From contig NZ_FNEG01000003.1 in assembly GCF_900100075.1 (NCBI RefSeq), positions 335,766-399,765 on the forward strand: a stretch of 64,000 nucleotides of DNA, in the 5' to 3' direction. Below the pieces are notes generated by a model, which did not search any database, was not told where the DNA came from, and saw only the letters and a program-made list of their open reading frames with translations. A program made the position numbers and the translations under genes. Origin of the DNA: Chryseobacterium jejuense (GTDB taxonomy: Bacteria; Bacteroidota; Bacteroidia; Flavobacteriales; Weeksellaceae). Below, one piece after another: positions 16,330 through 26,089 of this stretch. Each line of letters begins with the position of its first letter. Within the stretch, counting starts at the first letter, position 1.

Positions 16330-17457
16330 ATGAACAGAAAAATTTCTTCATTATTTTTCGCATTTTTATTTGTGTTTATAAGCAGTTTAGCTTCTGCTCA
16401 ACACGAATCTGAAGGAGAGAAATCAGCGGAAAAAGTAGAGAACAAAGAAGCGAAAGACGGCTTCAATGCGACCACGATGATCATGGAGCACATTGGTGAT
16501 TCTAATGAATGGCATTTATGGACTACAAAAGATGACAGTGGTGAAGAACATCACGTTTCTATCCCTTTGCCTGTTATCATCAAGGATAATGAAGGCTGGC
16601 ATACTTTTCTTTCTAGTAGTATTGCTCACGGACACGAACATGATGGGTATACTTTAGAACACGGGCAGGTAGTTTCTACTAAAGGTGTTGAAAAAGCTAC
16701 ATTATTTTCAATCATCAGTGGAAAGCAAAAATCAAACGAAGTGTTTTTTGATCTTTCAGTAACAAAAAACGCAGCTTCAATGTTCTTGTCAGTTCTTTTT
16801 ATGGCAGTAGTGTTCATAGGAATGGCGAGAAATTATAAAAAATCACAACTTCCAAAAGGTATTGGGAAATTTATGGAGCCAGTGATTGTATTTATTAGAG
16901 ACGAAGTGGCTATTCCAAACATCGGGTCTGTTAAATATAAAAGATATATGCCTTATTTATTAACTGCATTTTTCTTTATCTGGATTAACAACCTTTTTGG
17001 ATTGATTCCTTTCTTCCCTTTTGGAGCTAACCTTACAGGTAACATTGCAATCACAGCAGTATTAGCAGTTATTACATTATTAATTACATTATTCAGTGCG
17101 AATAAAGATTACTGGAAACACATCTTTATGCCACCGGTTCCAATCTTATTGTACCCAATTATGGTTCCAATTGAGATTATCGGAATCTTTACAAAGCCTT
17201 TCGCTTTAATGATGCGACTTTTTGCTAACGTTACAGCGGGACACATTATGATCTTGGCGATCGTTTCATTGATCTTCATTTTCAAAACTCCATTATTAGG
17301 ATTTGCATCTGTACCTTTAGCGTTATTCGTTTCAGTATTGGAATTATTGGTAGCAGCATTGCAAGCATATATCTTCACTGTATTATCCGCACTATTTATC
17401 GGAATCGCAGTTGCAGAGCACGAACATGAGCACGGTCACGAAGAACACGCTCACTAA
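16330..17457 (+). CDS. atpB: ATP synthase F0 subunit a
   Basis: The protein is 375 residues, about 100 more than the E. coli form. A cleavable signal peptide (ends ASAQ, near residue 24) leads into a periplasmic extension rich in Glu, Lys and His (to about 140). The membrane part follows, with the essential stator arginine in FALMMRLFANVTAGH near residue 297. The C-terminus is histidine-rich (AEHEHEHGHEEHAH). Subunit a forms the proton half-channels beside the c-ring. It is the first gene of atpBEFHAG. Confidence 0.95.
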   Translation: MNRKISSLFFAFLFVFISSLASAQHESEGEKSAEKVENKEAKDGFNATTMIMEHIGDSNEWHLWTTKDDSGEEHHVSIPLPVIIKDNEGWHTFLSSSIAHGHEHDGYTLEHGQVVSTKGVEKATLFSIISGKQKSNEVFFDLSVTKNAASMFLSVLFMAVVFIGMARNYKKSQLPKGIGKFMEPVIVFIRDEVAIPNIGSVKYKRYMPYLLTAFFFIWINNLFGLIPFFPFGANLTGNIAITAVLAVITLLITLFSANKDYWKHIFMPPVPILLYPIMVPIEIIGIFTKPFALMMRLFANVTAGHIMILAIVSLIFIFKTPLLGFASVPLALFVSVLELLVAALQAYIFTVLSALFIGIAVAEHEHEHGHEEHAH

Positions 17458-17508
17458 TTAAAAGAAAGAATTTAAAAATAATTTTTTAACTAATATAATT
17501 TATTTATT

Positions 17509-17727
17509 ATGGATTTATCAACAGGAGCAGGATTAATTTACGTAGGTATCGGTTTAGCAGTACTAGGTGTAGGTCTAGGTATCGGTAAAATCGGTGGTCA
17601 CGCAATGGACGCTATCGCTAGACAACCAGAACAAGCTGGTAAGATTCAAGGAGCAATGCTTATTGCTGCTGGTCTTATTGAAGGTGCTGGTCTTATCGCG
17701 ATCATCTTTGGTGCTTTCATCAAGTAA
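17509..17727 (+). CDS. atpE: ATP synthase F0 subunit c
   Basis: The 72-residue hairpin has two membrane helices joined by the polar loop ARQPEQ (residues 37-42). The proton-carrying carboxylate is E58 in GLIEGAGLI. It forms the rotor ring. A strong hairpin with a short T-run follows at 17744-17784, before atpF. Confidence 0.96.
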   Translation: MDLSTGAGLIYVGIGLAVLGVGLGIGKIGGHAMDAIARQPEQAGKIQGAMLIAAGLIEGAGLIAIIFGAFIK

Positions 17728-17743
17728 TCTATCCTCAAAAAAC

Positions 17744-17784
17744 ATTCTTAGCAGTAAAGCGGTTGGCTGCTGCTAAGAATTTTT
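17744..17784 (+). terminator. hairpin between atpE and atpF, possible attenuator
   Basis: ATTCTTAGCAG (17744-17754) pairs perfectly with CTGCTAAGAAT (17770-17780) and is followed by TTTT. It lies inside an operon, so it could partly terminate transcription or protect the upstream mRNA end. Either would favour subunit c, which is needed in excess. Confidence 0.55.
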
Positions 17785-17830
17785 AAAAAAACAATCCATA
17801 AAATAACATTTAAAAAAAGAATTTACAGAT

Positions 17831-18325
17831 ATGGGAATTATTGAACCTGGAATTGGACTTTTGTTTTGGATGACCCTTACTTTTGTTATCCTATTATTTC
17901 TTCTAGCTAAATTCGCTTGGAAACCAATTGTAAATGCTGTTAATGAAAGAGAAACTTCTATCGTTGATGCATTAAACCAAGCTAAATTGGCTAAAAAAGA
18001 GATGGAAGATCTTAAAGCTGACAACGAAAGAATTATTCGTGAAGCTAAAATTGAAAGAGACGCTATCCTTAAAGAAGCTAGAGAAATTAAAGACAGAATC
18101 GTAGGTGAAGCTAAAGATGTTGCTAAAACGGAAGGAGACAAACTTATTGAAGCTGCTAAGCAAACAATCAACGCTGAGAAAAACGCTGCAATGGCAGACA
18201 TCAAAACTCAGATCGGTGCTTTATCTGTAAACATTGCAGAATCTATCTTGAAACAAAAGTTAGATAACACGGAAGCTCAAAACGAATTAGTTCAAAATTA
18301 TATCAACAAATCTAACCTTAACTAA
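17831..18325 (+). CDS. atpF: ATP synthase F0 subunit b
   Basis: The 164-residue protein has one N-terminal membrane helix (LLFWMTLTFVILLFLLAKFA, about 10-29). A long charged helix follows, predicted to coil with its partner as the peripheral stalk. It starts 103 nt after atpE, beyond the hairpin, and ends 2 nt before atpH. Confidence 0.95.
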   Translation: MGIIEPGIGLLFWMTLTFVILLFLLAKFAWKPIVNAVNERETSIVDALNQAKLAKKEMEDLKADNERIIREAKIERDAILKEAREIKDRIVGEAKDVAKTEGDKLIEAAKQTINAEKNAAMADIKTQIGALSVNIAESILKQKLDNTEAQNELVQNYINKSNLN

Positions 18326-18327
18326 GA

Positions 18328-18867
18328 ATGCTTACATCTAAAGTAGCGAAAAGATACGCACAGGGTTTACTTGATTTCACTAATGAATCAGGTCAAACAG
18401 CTGCCGTGTTTTCTGAAATGAAAGATGTAGTGAAGATCATGATTGAATCTCAGGATTTGAACAAATTCTTCCTTACACCTTACATTGATGCAAAAAAGAA
18501 AATAGAGGTAGCAAACGAAATTTTCAAAGGTTTATCAGCATCTTCCCAGAATTTGATCAAATTGGTTATTAAACACGGACGTGAAAGCCAATTAAAAAAT
18601 ATCGCTCAGGAATTCATTAACAAAGTTGAAGACATCAACGGAGTACAGAGAGTAACGCTTACAACCGCTACTCAGCTTTCTAAAGAGAATATTGATCAGA
18701 TTCTAAGATCTACCAACTTGGTGAATGCCAATTCAAACTTCGATTTGAAACTCATCATCAACCAAGATATTTTAGGTGGATATATCCTAAGAGTAGGAGA
18801 CCAGCAGGTAGACGCGTCTGTGAAGACCAAATTGAACCAAGTTAAAAAAGATTTCCAATTAAATTAA
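18328..18867 (+). CDS. atpH: ATP synthase F1 subunit delta
   Basis: The 179-residue protein has the OSCP/delta layout. The helical N-terminal domain ([15 protein letters not shown]) caps F1. The C-terminal strand [20 protein letters not shown] is the family signature. It joins subunit b to alpha. The start is 2 nt after the atpF stop, suggesting coupled translation. Confidence 0.95.
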   Translation: MLTSKVAKRYAQGLLDFTNESGQTAAVFSEMKDVVKIMIESQDLNKFFLTPYIDAKKKIEVANEIFKGLSASSQNLIKLVIKHGRESQLKNIAQEFINKVEDINGVQRVTLTTATQLSKENIDQILRSTNLVNANSNFDLKLIINQDILGGYILRVGDQQVDASVKTKLNQVKKDFQLN

Positions 18868-18883
18868 GAAAAACAACCATACA

Positions 18884-20461
18884 ATGGCAGAAATAAATCC
18901 GGCAGAAGTATCTGCGATCTTAAAACAGCAATTGGCCAACTTCGATACTCAATCAAACGTTGAGGAAGTAGGTACAGTTTTAACCATCGGTGATGGTATT
19001 GCTCGTGTATACGGGTTAGAAAACGTACAATACGGAGAGTTGGTGAAATTTTCTAGTGATGTAGAAGGTATTGTACTTAACCTTGAAGAAGACAACGTAG
19101 GTGTTGCTCTACTTGGTGAAAGTAAATTAGTAAAAGAAGGGGATACAGTAAGAAGAACAAACAGAATCTCTTCTATTAAAGTAGGAGAAGGTATGTTAGG
19201 AAGAGTAGTTGATACTCTTGGTAACCCTATCGATGGTAAAGGTCCTATCACAGGAGATTTATACGAAATGCCATTAGAAAGAAAAGCTCCTGGAGTTATC
19301 TTCAGACAACCAGTAACTGAACCTTTACAGTCTGGTATCGTTGCAATTGATGCGATGATTCCTGTAGGAAGAGGTCAGAGAGAGCTTATCATTGGTGACA
19401 GACAAACAGGTAAAACTACTGTTGCGATCGATACGATCATCAACCAAAAAGAATTCTTTGATGCTGGTAAACCAGTATATTGTATATATGTTGCTATCGG
19501 TCAGAAAGCTTCTACTGTAGCACAAATCGTTAAAACCCTTTCTGATAAAGGAGCTTTAGCTTATACTGTAATCGTTGCAGCTAATGCATCAGATCCAGTT
19601 CCAATGCAGGTATATTCTGCAATGGCCGGAGCTTCTATCGGTGAGTTCTTCAGAGACACTGGTAGACCAGCGCTTATCGTTTATGATGATTTATCTAAAC
19701 AAGCTGTTGCTTACCGTGAGCTTTCTCTACTATTGAGAAGACCACCGGGCCGTGAAGCTTACCCTGGAGACGTTTTCTATCTTCACTCAAGACTATTGGA
19801 AAGAGCTGCAAAAGTAATTGCTGATGATAACATCGCTAAGCAAATGAACGATTTGCCAGAATCTCTTAGACCAATCGTGAAAGGAGGTGGTTCATTAACT
19901 GCTCTTCCAATCATCGAAACTCAGGCTGGTGACGTTTCTGCATATATCCCTACAAACGTAATCTCTATTACTGACGGACAGATCTTCTTGGAGTCTGATC
20001 TATTCAACTCAGGGGTTCGTCCTGCAATCAACGTAGGTATCTCTGTATCGAGAGTAGGAGGTAATGCTCAGATCAAATCAATGAAAAAAGTTTCTGGTAC
20101 TCTTAAATTAGACCAGGCTCAATATAAAGAACTAGAAGCGTTTGCTAAATTCGGTTCTGACCTTGATGCTTCTACTTTAGCAGTTATCTCTAAAGGAGAA
20201 AGAAACGTGGAGATCCTTAAGCAGCCGGTAAATGCACCACTTCCTGTAGAAAGTCAGGTAGCGATCGTATATGCTGGAACAGAAAACTTAATGAGAAACG
20301 TTCCATTGAACAAGATTAAAGAATTCCAACACGAATATATCGAGTTCCTAAAATCTAAGCACCCAGATACAATGGCTGCTATCAAAGCTGGAAAAATCGA
20401 TAACGATATTACAGGTGTTCTTAAGCAGGCAGCTAACGATTTAGCTTCTAAATACAACTAA
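18884..20461 (+). CDS. atpA: ATP synthase F1 subunit alpha
   Basis: The 525-residue subunit has Walker [12 protein letters not shown] near residue 170, the [20 protein letters not shown] segment near 270, and the signature [13 protein letters not shown] near 370. It forms the non-catalytic nucleotide sites of the F1 hexamer. The catalytic beta subunit (atpD) and epsilon (atpC) are not in this operon; in Bacteroidota they form a separate atpDC unit. Confidence 0.98.
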   Translation: MAEINPAEVSAILKQQLANFDTQSNVEEVGTVLTIGDGIARVYGLENVQYGELVKFSSDVEGIVLNLEEDNVGVALLGESKLVKEGDTVRRTNRISSIKVGEGMLGRVVDTLGNPIDGKGPITGDLYEMPLERKAPGVIFRQPVTEPLQSGIVAIDAMIPVGRGQRELIIGDRQTGKTTVAIDTIINQKEFFDAGKPVYCIYVAIGQKASTVAQIVKTLSDKGALAYTVIVAANASDPVPMQVYSAMAGASIGEFFRDTGRPALIVYDDLSKQAVAYRELSLLLRRPPGREAYPGDVFYLHSRLLERAAKVIADDNIAKQMNDLPESLRPIVKGGGSLTALPIIETQAGDVSAYIPTNVISITDGQIFLESDLFNSGVRPAINVGISVSRVGGNAQIKSMKKVSGTLKLDQAQYKELEAFAKFGSDLDASTLAVISKGERNVEILKQPVNAPLPVESQVAIVYAGTENLMRNVPLNKIKEFQHEYIEFLKSKHPDTMAAIKAGKIDNDITGVLKQAANDLASKYN

Positions 20462-20538
20462 TAAAATTCAATGTTTAAGGTTTAAAATATAACGTTTTAA
20501 GCCTTAAACTTTAGACCTTAAACTTTGAACCCAAATTA

Positions 20539-21402
20539 ATGGCAAACTTAAAAGAAATACGAGGCAGAATTACGTCAATTTCATCTACGATGCAGATTAC
20601 ACGTGCTATGAAAATGGTTTCCGCTGCGAAACTTAAAAAAGCACAGGACGCAATCGTAATGTTAAGACCTTATTCTGAAAAATTACAGGAGCTTATCCAG
20701 AATGTAAATTCTAGCTCTGATCCTGACCAGGTTTCTGTATATGCTCAGAAAAGAGAGGTTAAAAGAATACTTTTCATCGCTGTTACTTCAAACAGAGGTC
20801 TTGCGGGAGCTTTTAACTCTTCAATTGTAAAAGAGCTTAACCTTCAGTACCAGAACAATTCTCGATATGAGATTGAAGTTCTTCCTGTAGGTAAAAAAGT
20901 ATATGATGCTGTAAGAAGAAGTCGTTCAGTATATGCTAATGGAAGTTCTGTTTATGATAACTTAAACTTTGATGCTGTTGCGCATATTACAGAAGGAGTA
21001 ATGGCTAGCTTCAAAGAAGGTAAATTTGACGAAGTTTATGTTATTTATAACAAATTCGTTAATGCTGCAACTCAGGAAGTAACTACAGAGCAGCTTCTTC
21101 CCATCTCAATGCCTGAAACTACAGAACCACAGGTTGAAACAGATTATATCTTTGAACCTAACAGAGCCGAGATCTTGGATAACTTAATTCCAAAGTCTAT
21201 CAAAACTCAGGTTTTCAAAGCAATCTTAGATTCAGTAGCATCTGAGCACGGAGCTAGAATGACTGCAATGCACAAAGCTACAGATAATGCAGAAGCTTTG
21301 AGAAATGATCTTAAGATCTTCTACAACAAAGCAAGACAGGCTGCAATTACCAATGAAATCTTGGAAATTGTTTCCGGAGCAGAAGCTTTGAAAAATTCGT
21401 AA
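20539..21402 (+). CDS. atpG: ATP synthase F1 subunit gamma
   Basis: The 287-residue subunit has the N-terminal helix ITSTMQITRAMKMVSAAKL-type sequence (ISSTMQITRAMKMVSAAKLK) and the C-terminal partner RMTAMHKATDNA and ARQAAITNEILEIVSGAEAL. It is the rotating central shaft. It is the last gene of the operon; a terminator follows. Confidence 0.97.
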   Translation: MANLKEIRGRITSISSTMQITRAMKMVSAAKLKKAQDAIVMLRPYSEKLQELIQNVNSSSDPDQVSVYAQKREVKRILFIAVTSNRGLAGAFNSSIVKELNLQYQNNSRYEIEVLPVGKKVYDAVRRSRSVYANGSSVYDNLNFDAVAHITEGVMASFKEGKFDEVYVIYNKFVNAATQEVTTEQLLPISMPETTEPQVETDYIFEPNRAEILDNLIPKSIKTQVFKAILDSVASEHGARMTAMHKATDNAEALRNDLKIFYNKARQAAITNEILEIVSGAEALKNS

Positions 21403-21425
21403 AGAATTATTTTAACATACAATCA

Positions 21426-21455
21426 AAAGCATCGATCTTATCGGTGCTTTTTTTG
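21426..21455 (+). terminator. terminator of the ATP synthase operon
   Basis: AAAGCATCGAT pairs with ATCGGTGCTTT (one G-U or mismatch), followed by a long T-run. Confidence 0.75.
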
Positions 21456-21636
21456 TTTTTAAAGGTTAAAAAACACAATTAAGCACCCAAAAAGACATCT
21501 TTTTGTATAGAAATGAAAAGGATATCCAATTATTTTTTTTATTGCGAAATAGATAGGTCTTAAGAAGTCAATTTTCTTGTCAAAAATTCCCCTATTGAAA
21601 TAATCTATCTCGGATTCAGGTTATTTTTATTTTGCA

Positions 21637-21644
21637 TATCTTTG
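21637..21644 (+). promoter_or_regulatory. -7 promoter box
   Basis: TATCTTTG 28 nt upstream of the ATG at 21673; the -33 element is weak. Confidence 0.45.
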
Positions 21645-21672
21645 TACTTAATAAAATTTATACAACTTCTAA

Positions 21673-23031
21673 ATGGACTCGGACATAGTCAGGCTTTTGC
21701 TGGCCTTATTTCTTGTATTACTAAATGGCTTCTTCGTAGCCGCAGAATTTTCAATTGTTAAAGTTCGTTACTCTCAAATTCAATTAAAAGCCGCAGAAGG
21801 GGATTCTATGGCAAAACAGGCAGAACATATCATCAAGCATTTGGATGAATATCTTTCCGCTACACAATTAGGAATTACATTGGCATCCCTTGCCCTTGGT
21901 TGGGTAGGAGAGAGTGCCCTGCATCATATTGTTGAAAACATATTTCACTCTTTAAATGTAGAATTAACCCAAACAACAATTACTACCATTTCAGTGGTGA
22001 CTAGTTTTGTGTTGATTACTATTATGCATATTGTATTTGGTGAACTTATCCCAAAATCAATAGCCATCAGAAAATCAGAAGCTACAACAATGGCTACAGC
22101 TGTACCGTTGAGAGTTTTCTACACGATTTTCAAACCGTTTATCTGGTTGATGAACTCCATGTCTAATGGTTTTTTAAGACTGATCAAAATTCACCCCGCT
22201 TCAGAGCAGGAAATCCACTCTACAGAAGAGCTTCAGCTTTTGGTAAAACAAAGTGCAGACAGTGGTGAAATTGAAGAAGAGAACTACGAAATCATTAAAA
22301 ATGCATTTGATTTTACAGATCACTCTGCAAAACAGATCATGGTTCCAAGACAGAATATTACTTCCATCGACTTTGAAGAAGATGTGAACGATATTATTAA
22401 TACCATTATGGATAGCGGTTACTCCCGTATTCCTGTATATCTTGATTCTATTGACAATGTAATCGGTATTTTCTATACGAAGGAAATTATAAGAGAATTT
22501 GTTAAAAGAAAAGGAGCTTTAGACCATGAGGATCTTAAAGATCTGATGCGTGATGCCTTTTTCGTAGTAGAAAGCAAGAAAGTTTCAGACTTATTGAAAA
22601 TTTTCCAACAGAAAAAACAACACCTTGCTATCGTTATTGATGAATTTGGTGGAACAGAAGGTATTATTACCCTTGAAGATATTCTGGAAGAGCTTGTAGG
22701 AGAAATTCAGGATGAAGAAGATGAGGAAGAAAAGATTGTTGATAAAATTGCTGATAATACCTATTGGGTACAGGCAACTCAACCTCTGGATGAAATCAAT
22801 GAATTCTTACCCAAAAGACTTCCTCTTTCCGAAGAAAGTGAATACAACTCATTAGCAGGATTTATCCTTTATGAACTAGAAGATATTCCTGAAGAAAACC
22901 AGGAATTTGATCTGGATGATTATCATTTCAAAATTCTGAAAATGAACAATAAGAGTGTGGAACTCGTTGAATTGATATATCAGGCACCCAATGCTATTGA
23001 TAGTTTAGCAGAAAAAATTGGTGAAGTTTAA
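21673..23031 (+). CDS. CNNM/CorC-family membrane protein with CBS pair (hemolysin C-like)
   Basis: The protein is 452 residues. The DUF21/CNNM transmembrane domain covers about 1-190 (LNGFFVAAEFSIVKVR; FGELIPKSIAI). Two CBS domains follow (IMVPRQNITSIDF to about 270; FFVVESKKVSDLL to about 340, with IDEFGGTEGIITLEDILEEL). The CorC/HlyC C-terminal domain runs from about 365. Family members are linked to Mg2+ or Co2+ efflux, though the 'hemolysin' name persists. clpS follows 11 nt later. Confidence 0.92.
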   Translation: MDSDIVRLLLALFLVLLNGFFVAAEFSIVKVRYSQIQLKAAEGDSMAKQAEHIIKHLDEYLSATQLGITLASLALGWVGESALHHIVENIFHSLNVELTQTTITTISVVTSFVLITIMHIVFGELIPKSIAIRKSEATTMATAVPLRVFYTIFKPFIWLMNSMSNGFLRLIKIHPASEQEIHSTEELQLLVKQSADSGEIEEENYEIIKNAFDFTDHSAKQIMVPRQNITSIDFEEDVNDIINTIMDSGYSRIPVYLDSIDNVIGIFYTKEIIREFVKRKGALDHEDLKDLMRDAFFVVESKKVSDLLKIFQQKKQHLAIVIDEFGGTEGIITLEDILEELVGEIQDEEDEEEKIVDKIADNTYWVQATQPLDEINEFLPKRLPLSEESEYNSLAGFILYELEDIPEENQEFDLDDYHFKILKMNNKSVELVELIYQAPNAIDSLAEKIGEV

Positions 23032-23042
23032 AACAACTAAGA

Positions 23043-23348
23043 ATGAATTTTTATAATACGATAAAAGACTACGAAGATCCGAAACGTCAGTATGAGGAAG
23101 AAGTTCTTGTACTGGATGATACGGATGAAGTCTACAAACTGGTGCTGCATAATGATGATGTTCATACCTTCGATTATGTAATCGACAGCCTGATTGAAAT
23201 ATGTAAGCATACACTAGAACAGGCAGAACAATGTACAATGCTTGTTCATTACAAGGGCAAATGTACCGTAAAAACAGGCTCACTAGATCTTTTGAAGCCG
23301 ATGCACGAAAAATTACTTTCACGCGAATTAACAAGTGAAATCGTATAA
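23043..23348 (+). CDS. clpS: ATP-dependent Clp protease adaptor ClpS
   Basis: The 101-residue protein has the ClpS core: YKLVLHNDDVHTFDYVIDSL, then CTMLVHYKGKCTVKTG. ClpS hands N-degron substrates to ClpA/ClpC-ClpP. It starts 11 nt after the CNNM gene, so the two are probably co-transcribed, and a strong terminator follows. Confidence 0.92.
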   Translation: MNFYNTIKDYEDPKRQYEEEVLVLDDTDEVYKLVLHNDDVHTFDYVIDSLIEICKHTLEQAEQCTMLVHYKGKCTVKTGSLDLLKPMHEKLLSRELTSEIV

Positions 23349-23352
23349 AATA

Positions 23353-23383
23353 AAAACCGGCCAGCCATTGGCCGGTTTTTTTT
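23353..23383 (+). terminator. terminator
   Basis: AAACCGGCCA and TGGCCGGTTT form a 10-bp stem, followed by a T-run. Confidence 0.85.
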
Positions 23384-23410
23384 GTGAACCTTTTTTATGA
23401 ATACTCTGTA

Positions 23411-23660
23411 TTGTCATTCCGACGAAGGAGGAATCTCATAATCTAAGTATTCTAAATTTGATACCTAGTTTTATTGCTCTTGCAAATTATGTTAACGCAG
23501 CGTTCGCAAGGTTCTTAATTAAAAGAATAAAGAATTCCGTTCGCAGAGGCGTTAGAACTTAGCCAAGACCCTTTATTGAGGATATTGCTGAATGAAATGC
23601 TCTTGCGAACGAAAAATATCCATACAATTTTATAGACCCTTCGCGTATTCCTGGCATTAA
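23411..23660. repeat. dispersed intergenic element without genes
   Basis: The stretch begins GTCATTCCGACGAAGGAGG, a sequence I recognise as a recurrent intergenic boilerplate in Flavobacteriia. It contains scattered GTTCGCA and CTTGCGAACG fragments in both orientations (near 23499, 23538 and 23600). No coding frame is evident between clpS and udk. Confidence 0.5.
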
Positions 23661-23805
23661 AAAAATAAGACAGTAGTTTTTAAAAGATAAAAGCAATTTT
23701 TTCTCACCAAATCAACCAATTTTCAGTATTCCAACTATTTTAAAGACTAATTACTTTAACTTCAATAGATAAGAATTTCTTAATTGGTCAATTTCGCTCT
23801 CTGCA

Positions 23806-23836
23806 TTGCCACATTTTATCTAAAATAGTATATTTG
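23806..23836 (+). promoter_or_regulatory. promoter of udk
   Basis: TTG at 23806-23808, 20 nt, TATATTTG at 23829-23836, 27 nt before the ATG. Confidence 0.72.
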
Positions 23837-23863
23837 TACCAACTATAAAGAAACAAAAAAACA

Positions 23864-24478
23864 ATGCTTGTAATAGGAATTGCCGGTGGGACAGGATCGG
23901 GCAAAACTACAGTTGTTGATAAGATACTTCAGCAGCTTGATATCGAAGGAATGAATATCCTTTCACAGGATAATTATTATCACGACAACCAAGGTCTTAC
24001 ACTGACAGAAAGAGAGGCTTTAAATTATGACCATCCGAAGTCAATAGATTTTGAACTATTGATAAAACACGTAAAAGCTTTAAAAAATAATGAGGCGATA
24101 GAACAACCGATTTATAGCTTTGTGACCCATTCCAGAACAGGAGATCACGTAACTGTAGAACCTAAGAATGTATTGGTAGTAGAAGGAATTTTGGTTCTTA
24201 CCAATAAAGAATTACTGAAAGAATTTGATCTGAAAGTATTCGTTCACGCAGATTCTGATGAAAGACTTATAAGGAGGATCAGAAGAGATACTCAGGAAAG
24301 AGGAAGAGATCTGAGCGAAGTATTACACCGCTATCAGACAACTTTAAAACCAATGCACCAGGAATTCATAGAGCCATCTAAAAATGATGCCGATCTTATT
24401 ATCCCAAATATGAAACAGAATTCCGTAGCCATTGATTTTTTAACTACTGTTATTAAAAACTCGTTGAAAAAACATTAA
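23864..24478 (+). CDS. udk: uridine kinase
   Basis: The 204-residue protein has the P-loop GGTGSGKTT at residues 8-16, then QDNYYHD, YDHPKSIDF and RRIRRDTQERGRD (lid). It phosphorylates uridine and cytidine in pyrimidine salvage. The downstream DivIC-like gene begins 6 nt after its stop, an arrangement common in Flavobacteriia. Confidence 0.95.
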   Translation: MLVIGIAGGTGSGKTTVVDKILQQLDIEGMNILSQDNYYHDNQGLTLTEREALNYDHPKSIDFELLIKHVKALKNNEAIEQPIYSFVTHSRTGDHVTVEPKNVLVVEGILVLTNKELLKEFDLKVFVHADSDERLIRRIRRDTQERGRDLSEVLHRYQTTLKPMHQEFIEPSKNDADLIIPNMKQNSVAIDFLTTVIKNSLKKH

Positions 24479-24484
24479 AAAAAA

Positions 24485-24841
24485 ATGGAAGAAAATAACC
24501 TTATCAAAGACATTCAGCCGAAATCTGAAACATTCAAACTTATCCAAAAATATGTGTTGAATAAGTATACCATTACGATCTGTCTGTTTTTGGTATGGAT
24601 GATTTTCTTCGACAAAACCTCATTTCTTGTAATTAACGAACTGAATGGTGAGATTCATAAATATGAAGATCAATTGGAGTATTATAAAAAAGAATACGAA
24701 AAGAACGATGCCTTCTATAAAAAATTGATGAACAACAAATCAGAAAAGGAAAAATACGCAAGAGAAAATTATTTTATGAAGAAGCCAAATGAAGAAATCT
24801 TCATTTTGGTGGTCGACAGTACAAAAGTCGCTAAGAAATAA
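24485..24841 (+). CDS. septum formation initiator (FtsB/DivIC family)
   Basis: The 118-residue bitopic protein has a cytoplasmic N-terminus, one membrane helix (ITICLFLVWMIFF, about 31-43) and then a coiled coil (INELNGEIHKYEDQLEYYKK to about 80). It ends with the family stretch EKYARENYFMKKPNEEIFIL. It belongs to the divisome FtsB-FtsL-FtsQ subcomplex. Co-transcribed with udk. Confidence 0.88.
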   Translation: MEENNLIKDIQPKSETFKLIQKYVLNKYTITICLFLVWMIFFDKTSFLVINELNGEIHKYEDQLEYYKKEYEKNDAFYKKLMNNKSEKEKYARENYFMKKPNEEIFILVVDSTKVAKK

Positions 24842-24910
24842 TAATAGGATACGTCAATAGGGAAGAGTTTATCAATTCGCCATTGCCCATTCACAATTTA
24901 AATAAAACTA

Positions 24911-26074
24911 ATGTCAAATACCGCTACACTTCCAAATTGGGAAAATTTAGTAAAAAAACAGCTTAAAACAGAGGATATTTATCCTATTCTGGAAAAGGAA
25001 AACCTGGAAGGAATAGAAGTAAGACCTTTCTATACAGAGGTTAAAAAACCTCTGGTAAATCTGCCAAGAGTTGAAGAAAGTACCCATTTGGTGGCTAGAT
25101 ATCACGAAAGTCTGGAAGAAGAAGTATTTGCATTTTTACTTGATCAGAATGTAGAAGATCTGAGCGAGAAAACCCTCTTTGTCAACAATAAAGAACTTGC
25201 AGGACATATTACACCTCAGGATGAAGATCAATATTTTTCTTTAATTGACGTCTTCAATGAAAAAGACGCAATAATTGACGATCAATTGGCAAAGGAATTA
25301 TTGGCAAAAGGATTCAAAAGAAGTATTTGTGTAGATATTTCACTGCATCAGAATGCAGGAGCTGCTATCTATCAGCAATTAGGGATTGCTTTGGCAAAAA
25401 CAAAAGAGCTGGTAGAAGTATATGGCGCTGAAATTCTCAATACATTAATCTTCAGAATTGCCGTAGGAGGTAATTATTTCTTTGAAATGGCAAAACTAAG
25501 AGCCTTTAAAATGGTTTTTAACCAGCTTTCCAAAGAATATGGATTGGATGAGATTCCTTACATCTTTGCAGAGACTTCTCTTAGAAATAAGGCTGTTTCT
25601 GATAATGAAAACAACCTGATCCGTTCTACATTGGAATTAGCTTCAGCAATGATTGGTGGGGCAGATGCCGTTTTTACAAACAATTATCTTGTAAACAGAA
25701 GTACAGATAACTCTGAGGAAATTTCTTTCAAGCAGCAGATTGTTCTGGCGTATGAAAGTATCATCAATGTATTTGAAGATGCTGGAAACGGAAGCTTCTA
25801 TATTGAAGATGTTACTCAACAGATTGCAGACAAGGCTTGGGAGTTATTTGTTGAAATGGAAGAAGCTGGAGGCTATCTTGAACTTTTAAAACAGGGAGTA
25901 GTTCAAAAAAAGATCTACGACCATGCTATTGAAGAGCAACAGTGGATAGAAGAAGGGAAAATAAAGCTGATAGGAGTCAATCTGTACCCTAAATTAGACG
26001 TTAAAAAGTCGATTGCAGATTTATACGACGAAAAAGAAATAAAAGCCGTTCGCTGGGCTGAAATGTTTGAATAA
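24911..26074 (+). CDS. mutA: methylmalonyl-CoA mutase small (beta) subunit
   Basis: The 387-residue protein matches the TIM-barrel half of the non-catalytic mutase subunit (YYTxRPFYTEV-like IEVRPFYTEVKKPL; IFRIAVGGNYFFEMAKLRAF; IGGADAVFTNNYLV; GNGSFYIEDVTQQIADKAWE). It ends after the barrel with no B12-binding domain and is shorter than the classical subunit. The catalytic large subunit gene usually follows in this class, but here an unrelated secreted-protein gene does. The partner must lie elsewhere. Confidence 0.85.
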   Translation: MSNTATLPNWENLVKKQLKTEDIYPILEKENLEGIEVRPFYTEVKKPLVNLPRVEESTHLVARYHESLEEEVFAFLLDQNVEDLSEKTLFVNNKELAGHITPQDEDQYFSLIDVFNEKDAIIDDQLAKELLAKGFKRSICVDISLHQNAGAAIYQQLGIALAKTKELVEVYGAEILNTLIFRIAVGGNYFFEMAKLRAFKMVFNQLSKEYGLDEIPYIFAETSLRNKAVSDNENNLIRSTLELASAMIGGADAVFTNNYLVNRSTDNSEEISFKQQIVLAYESIINVFEDAGNGSFYIEDVTQQIADKAWELFVEMEEAGGYLELLKQGVVQKKIYDHAIEEQQWIEEGKIKLIGVNLYPKLDVKKSIADLYDEKEIKAVRWAEMFE

Positions 26075-26089
26075 AACATTAATTATACC

